Both the position numbers and the translations under genes were made by a program. DNA of 9,058 nucleotides from Butyricicoccus sp. GTDB lineage: Bacteria > Bacillota > Clostridia > Oscillospirales > Butyricicoccaceae. Below the pieces are notes generated by a model. The model made no database searches and was not told the DNA's origin. It saw nothing but the letters and a program-made list of their open reading frames with translations. The DNA is taken from contig JAHHRO010000062.1 in assembly GCA_020025755.1 (NCBI GenBank), positions 1 through 9,058 on the forward strand. Reading direction: 5' to 3'. Below are positions 7,066-9,058 of this stretch, piece by piece (the first letter of the stretch is position 1; every line of letters starts with the position of its first letter).

Positions 7066-7605
7066 TCAGTTTGCAACCTTGACCATCGCATAGCGAATGA
7101 CCTTGTCGCCCAGCTGGAAGCCCTTCTGAAAAACTTCCGTGATAACATTTTCGCCCTGCGTGTCATCATCGATGTGCATGACTGCGTTGTGCAGGTTGGG
7201 ATCGAAGCTCGTGCCCGGCTCAGCCGGGATCTCGGTAACACCCAGAGAAGCGAAGCTTTCGATCATTTGGGTGTAGGTCATTTCGATGCCCTGTTTGTAG
7301 GCTGTGTCCTCGGTGGGCTGTGCCAGTGCGCGGGAAAGGTTATCCACGGTGGTCAGAAGTGCCTTGACTGCGTAAGCAACTGCCTCGGCATGTACGCCGT
7401 CGCGCTCGGCGCGGCTGCGCTTGCGGAAGTTATCATACTCTGCTGCCATGCGCAGGAAACGATTGTTCAGTTCGTCGTACTGCTGCTGCAGGGTATCGGA
7501 TGCAGGCGCGGCGGTCTCAGCCGCTTCGCTTACGGTTTCTGCTTCCTCGATGTTCTCAACGGCTTCTTCCAGAGTTTCTGCCGTGTTCATGTTTTCGTTT
7601 GCCAT
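7066..7605 (-). CDS. grpE: GrpE nucleotide exchange factor
   Basis: GrpE is the dimeric exchange factor that releases ADP from DnaK and resets the chaperone cycle. The 179 residues have an acidic, low-complexity N-terminus (about 1-37) rich in Glu and Ala, then a long dimerising helix (about 38-95) including AAEYDNFRKRSRAERDG (54-70). The C-terminal beta wing that contacts DnaK spans about 120-179, with FDPNLHNAV (134-142) and the family signature VFQKGFQLGDKVIRYAMVKV (158-177). The length is usual for the family. The start is ATG 7605, with GAGG (7616-7613) 7 bases upstream. Only 15 bases separate it from the hrcA stop codon, so the two are co-transcribed. The following 64 bases to dnaK are AT-rich, contain the palindrome TGATATATCA (7051-7060) and two ACAATAA repeats, and show no convincing promoter. 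Confidence 0.97.
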   Translation of the reverse strand: MANENMNTAETLEEAVENIEEAETVSEAAETAAPASDTLQQQYDELNNRFLRMAAEYDNFRKRSRAERDGVHAEAVAYAVKALLTTVDNLSRALAQPTEDTAYKQGIEMTYTQMIESFASLGVTEIPAEPGTSFDPNLHNAVMHIDDDTQGENVITEVFQKGFQLGDKVIRYAMVKVAN

Positions 7606-7620
7606 TCTATTACCTCAAAT

Positions 7621-8655
7621 TTATTTATTTTCATCATAGAACGTTTCAGCAATCAGCTTGTTGAGCCCCTTGGCAAAGCTGGAAAGCCTTGCTGAGAGGG
7701 CGGCATAGTCCATACGGGTCGGACCGACAATGCCGATCATGCCCTGCCCCATATCACCAATGCCGTACTTTGCATAGATCATGCTGGTGTCTGACAGCGG
7801 ATTTTCACCGTTCTCAGCACCAATAAAGATCTGCACGCCATCGATCTCCTGCTGAATGGGAATGAGATGTTTTTTATCATCATTCATGTAGGCGAGAAGT
7901 GCCTGTGCTTTGCCAGTGTCATGGTATTCCGGAAAACGGAGCAGTTTGTTTGCACCCTCCAGAAATACCTTTTGATTGTCCATGTCCTCGATCAGCTCAG
8001 AAATGAATTCAGCGACCGGTGCAAGCAATGCAGTCAGTCCGGCGGCACGCCGAACCACATCGAATCGTTCCGCAGTGATCTGCGTGATTGGGATGGCGGT
8101 CAGGGTCTGATTGAGTACATAGGCAAGCAGGTCAGCCTGTTCTCGGGTCACGGGAGCAGGAGTGTGGACCAGTTTGTTTTTTACGACATTTGCATCGGTG
8201 ACGATCACAACGACATAGGTACGTTCATCGACGGAGATCAGTTCAAACTGCCGTATGGACATGTGTGACAGATGTGGTGTGACCGCAACGGCTGCATAGT
8301 TTGTCAGCGAGGAAATGAGACGACCGGCCTCTTGGATGAGACGGTCAAGCTCCTTGGCTTTGAGTGCCATCAGTGCGGTTTCATCTCCTGTGCTGATGGG
8401 GGCGGTCGGATGGCGCATGAGGTGATCGACATAAAAGCGATAGCCCTTGTGCGAGGGGACACGCCCAGCTGAAGTATGTGGTTTTTCCAGATACCCCATT
8501 TCCTCAAGCTCACTCATCTCATTGCGGATCGTGGCGGAGGAGAAAGCCAGTTCAGGCAGAGCGGAAAGCACTTTGGAGCCGACCGGTTCGGCTGTGCGGA
8601 TATATTCCGCAATGATCGCTTTAAGGATCTGCTGCTTACGCTCGGAAAGTTCCAC
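7621..8655 (-). CDS. hrcA: Heat-inducible transcription repressor HrcA
   Basis: HrcA is the class I heat-shock repressor. It binds CIRCE, is kept active by GroEL in the organisms studied, and releases on heat stress. The N-terminal winged helix-turn-helix (about 1-72) shows ERKQQILKAIIAEYIRTAEP, FSSATIRNEMSELEEMGYLE and the GRVPSHKGYRFYVD wing (64-77). The middle and C-terminal regions form the regulatory and dimerisation part, ending with the family motif GPTRMDY (311-317). Two starts are possible. ATG 8664 gives 347 residues, but the only good Shine-Dalgarno (AAAGGAG, 8672-8666) is 1 base away from it. GTG 8655 gives 344 residues with 10-base spacing and the N-terminus MELSERKQQIL, which matches the usual start of family members (MLTxRQ in Bacillus). 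I chose GTG 8655. The gene lies first in the operon, directly behind CIRCE, so it represses itself together with grpE, dnaK and dnaJ. Confidence 0.95.
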   Translation of the reverse strand: MELSERKQQILKAIIAEYIRTAEPVGSKVLSALPELAFSSATIRNEMSELEEMGYLEKPHTSAGRVPSHKGYRFYVDHLMRHPTAPISTGDETALMALKAKELDRLIQEAGRLISSLTNYAAVAVTPHLSHMSIRQFELISVDERTYVVVIVTDANVVKNKLVHTPAPVTREQADLLAYVLNQTLTAIPITQITAERFDVVRRAAGLTALLAPVAEFISELIEDMDNQKVFLEGANKLLRFPEYHDTGKAQALLAYMNDDKKHLIPIQQEIDGVQIFIGAENGENPLSDTSMIYAKYGIGDMGQGMIGIVGPTRMDYAALSARLSSFAKGLNKLIAETFYDENK

Positions 8656-8665
8656 GTTGCCCATG

Positions 8666-8672
8666 CTCCTTT
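8666..8672 (-). promoter_or_regulatory. Ribosome binding site deciding hrcA start
   Basis: The minus strand reads AAAGGAG from 8672 to 8666. One base separates it from ATG 8664, too close for initiation. Ten bases separate it from the in-frame GTG 8655. No second purine-rich site lies further upstream that could serve the ATG, so the GTG is the more likely initiation codon. Confidence 0.65.
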
Positions 8673-8687
8673 GCTATGAAATCACTC

Positions 8688-8714
8688 TTAGCACTCAACA
8701 CACCTGAGTGCTAA
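8688..8714 (-). promoter_or_regulatory. CIRCE operator (HrcA binding site)
   Basis: The sequence is a perfect 9-9-9 CIRCE element: TTAGCACTC (8688-8696), nine spacer bases, then GAGTGCTAA (8706-8714). Both arms match the consensus without a mismatch. It lies between the promoter and hrcA, and the probable transcription start (near 8712) falls inside it. Bound HrcA would thus block initiation, and the element would also form a hairpin at the 5' end of the message. No other copy is present in the window. Confidence 0.98.
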
Positions 8715-8718
8715 ATTT

Positions 8719-8747
8719 AATGTACCACTATGGATACCGTCTGTCAA
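8719..8747 (-). promoter_or_regulatory. SigA promoter of the hrcA-grpE-dnaK-dnaJ operon
   Basis: Read on the minus strand, the -35 is a perfect TTGACA (8747-8742). After exactly 17 bases comes the -10 TACATT (8724-8719), matching four of six consensus bases. The start site would be close to 8712, within CIRCE, the standard layout for HrcA control. A weaker second candidate lies further upstream (TTTACA at 8793-8788 with CATAAA at 8770-8765, 17-bp spacing), but it has less support. Confidence 0.8.
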
Positions 8748-9058
8748 GGGGCTTATGTGAATAATTTATGAATCCTTCCAAACAAATTGTAAAATGCATA
8801 TAGAAAGTGTATCCGGATTTTCGGAAAAGTATGAAACATAAAATAGCAGTATGGGCAGAGGAGTGCTGTAAAGTTTGTAGTTCTGCAAGCAGGGGGAGTT
8901 TGGAAATCTGTAGGATTTTCATTTCTGATGAATGATCTTGCTTCAAAGCAAGGGGAATATTTTTTTGGGATGTCCGTAGGGTTTTCATTTGTGCTAAATG
9001 AGTTTGCTTTGGAAAGCAGGGAAACGTGTCGCGACGGCGGTTGAAATTTATGTTCGCA
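8748..9058. other. Non-coding region upstream of the heat-shock operon
   Basis: About 310 bases hold no convincing gene. The minus-strand frame at 8728-8988 lacks a ribosome binding site, overlaps the hrcA -35 element and consists largely of the repeats described separately. The part nearest the promoter (8748-8820) is AT-rich and could contain a second weak promoter. The rest is dominated by repeats with small palindromes, and the last 30 bases contain the palindrome GTCGCGAC (9028-9035). No start of a gene on the + strand is evident before the window ends. Confidence 0.6.
8881..9021. repeat. Imperfect 66-bp-period repeats with conserved inverted repeats
   Basis: Two units with core at 8908-8955 and 8974-9021 align at an offset of 66 bases. 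From 8910 to 8943 against 8976 to 9009, 28 of 34 bases agree. Each unit has GTAGG-N-TTTTCATTT, an inverted repeat CATT-N7-AATG (8920-8934 and 8986-9000), and a second one: CTTGCTT-CA-AAGCAAG (8937-8952) or TGCTTT-GG-AAAGCA (9005-9018). Each is followed by a run of G. A third, degenerate unit may be CTGC-AA-GCAG plus five G (8883-8897). The units resemble a dispersed intergenic repeat family or a set of protein-binding sites, but no known family is recognised. Confidence 0.6.

Noticed and set aside
7174..7695. 173-residue + strand frame opposite grpE and similar frames opposite hrcA and citrate synthase
   Set aside because: Each lies inside a well-identified gene on the other strand or frame, with no ribosome binding site and no recognisable family.
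8937..8966. Hairpin followed by seven T as a + strand terminator
   Set aside because: The stem is only 6-7 bp, seven bases separate it from the T run, and no + strand gene precedes it. The sister repeat unit lacks the T run.
8728..8988. 86-residue minus-strand frame upstream of hrcA
   Set aside because: It has no Shine-Dalgarno, overlaps the hrcA -35 element, and its first 44 residues are just the 66-bp repeats read in frame (66 is a multiple of 3). No recognisable domain.

Overview
The window reads as chromosomal DNA of a low-to-mid GC Gram-positive bacterium, most likely Bacillota, class Clostridia. Three things point there: HrcA with a perfect CIRCE operator controlling the heat-shock operon; a DnaK that lacks the roughly 20-25 residue insertion found in the ATPase domain of Gram-negative DnaKs; and strong AGGAGG-type ribosome binding sites with SigA-type promoters. 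A genus cannot be fixed from the sequence alone. A chemoreceptor gene suggests a motile or chemotactic organism. No phage, transposon, tRNA, rRNA or CRISPR sequence is visible.

Layout. On the + strand, 1-169 is a leader with a probable extended -10 promoter. It is followed by a citrate synthase gene (170-1534) that ends in a 15-bp hairpin. A non-coding gap (1535-1769) carries a perfect consensus promoter (TTGACA, 17 bp, TATAAT) and an AT-rich leader for a two-TM, dCache-type methyl-accepting chemotaxis protein (1770-3848). A 40-bp perfect palindrome (3880-3919) separates this from the convergent minus-strand operon and can serve as a terminator for both sides.

On the minus strand, read from right to left, the order is promoter (8719-8747), CIRCE (8688-8714), hrcA, grpE, dnaK, a strong intergenic hairpin, dnaJ. 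This is the classical class I heat-shock operon. HrcA represses it at CIRCE, and DnaK, DnaJ and GrpE form the Hsp70 chaperone cycle. Two starts differ from the longest open frame: dnaJ most likely begins at ATG 5087 rather than TTG 5096, and hrcA probably begins at GTG 8655 rather than ATG 8664, judged by Shine-Dalgarno spacing and family N-termini.

Region 8748-9058, upstream of the hrcA promoter, has no convincing gene. It holds imperfect 66-bp-period direct repeats whose units keep two small inverted repeats. This is the least explained part of the window and the best candidate for something undescribed. The rest is well-known housekeeping biology, and I see no evidence for a novel multi-gene system here.
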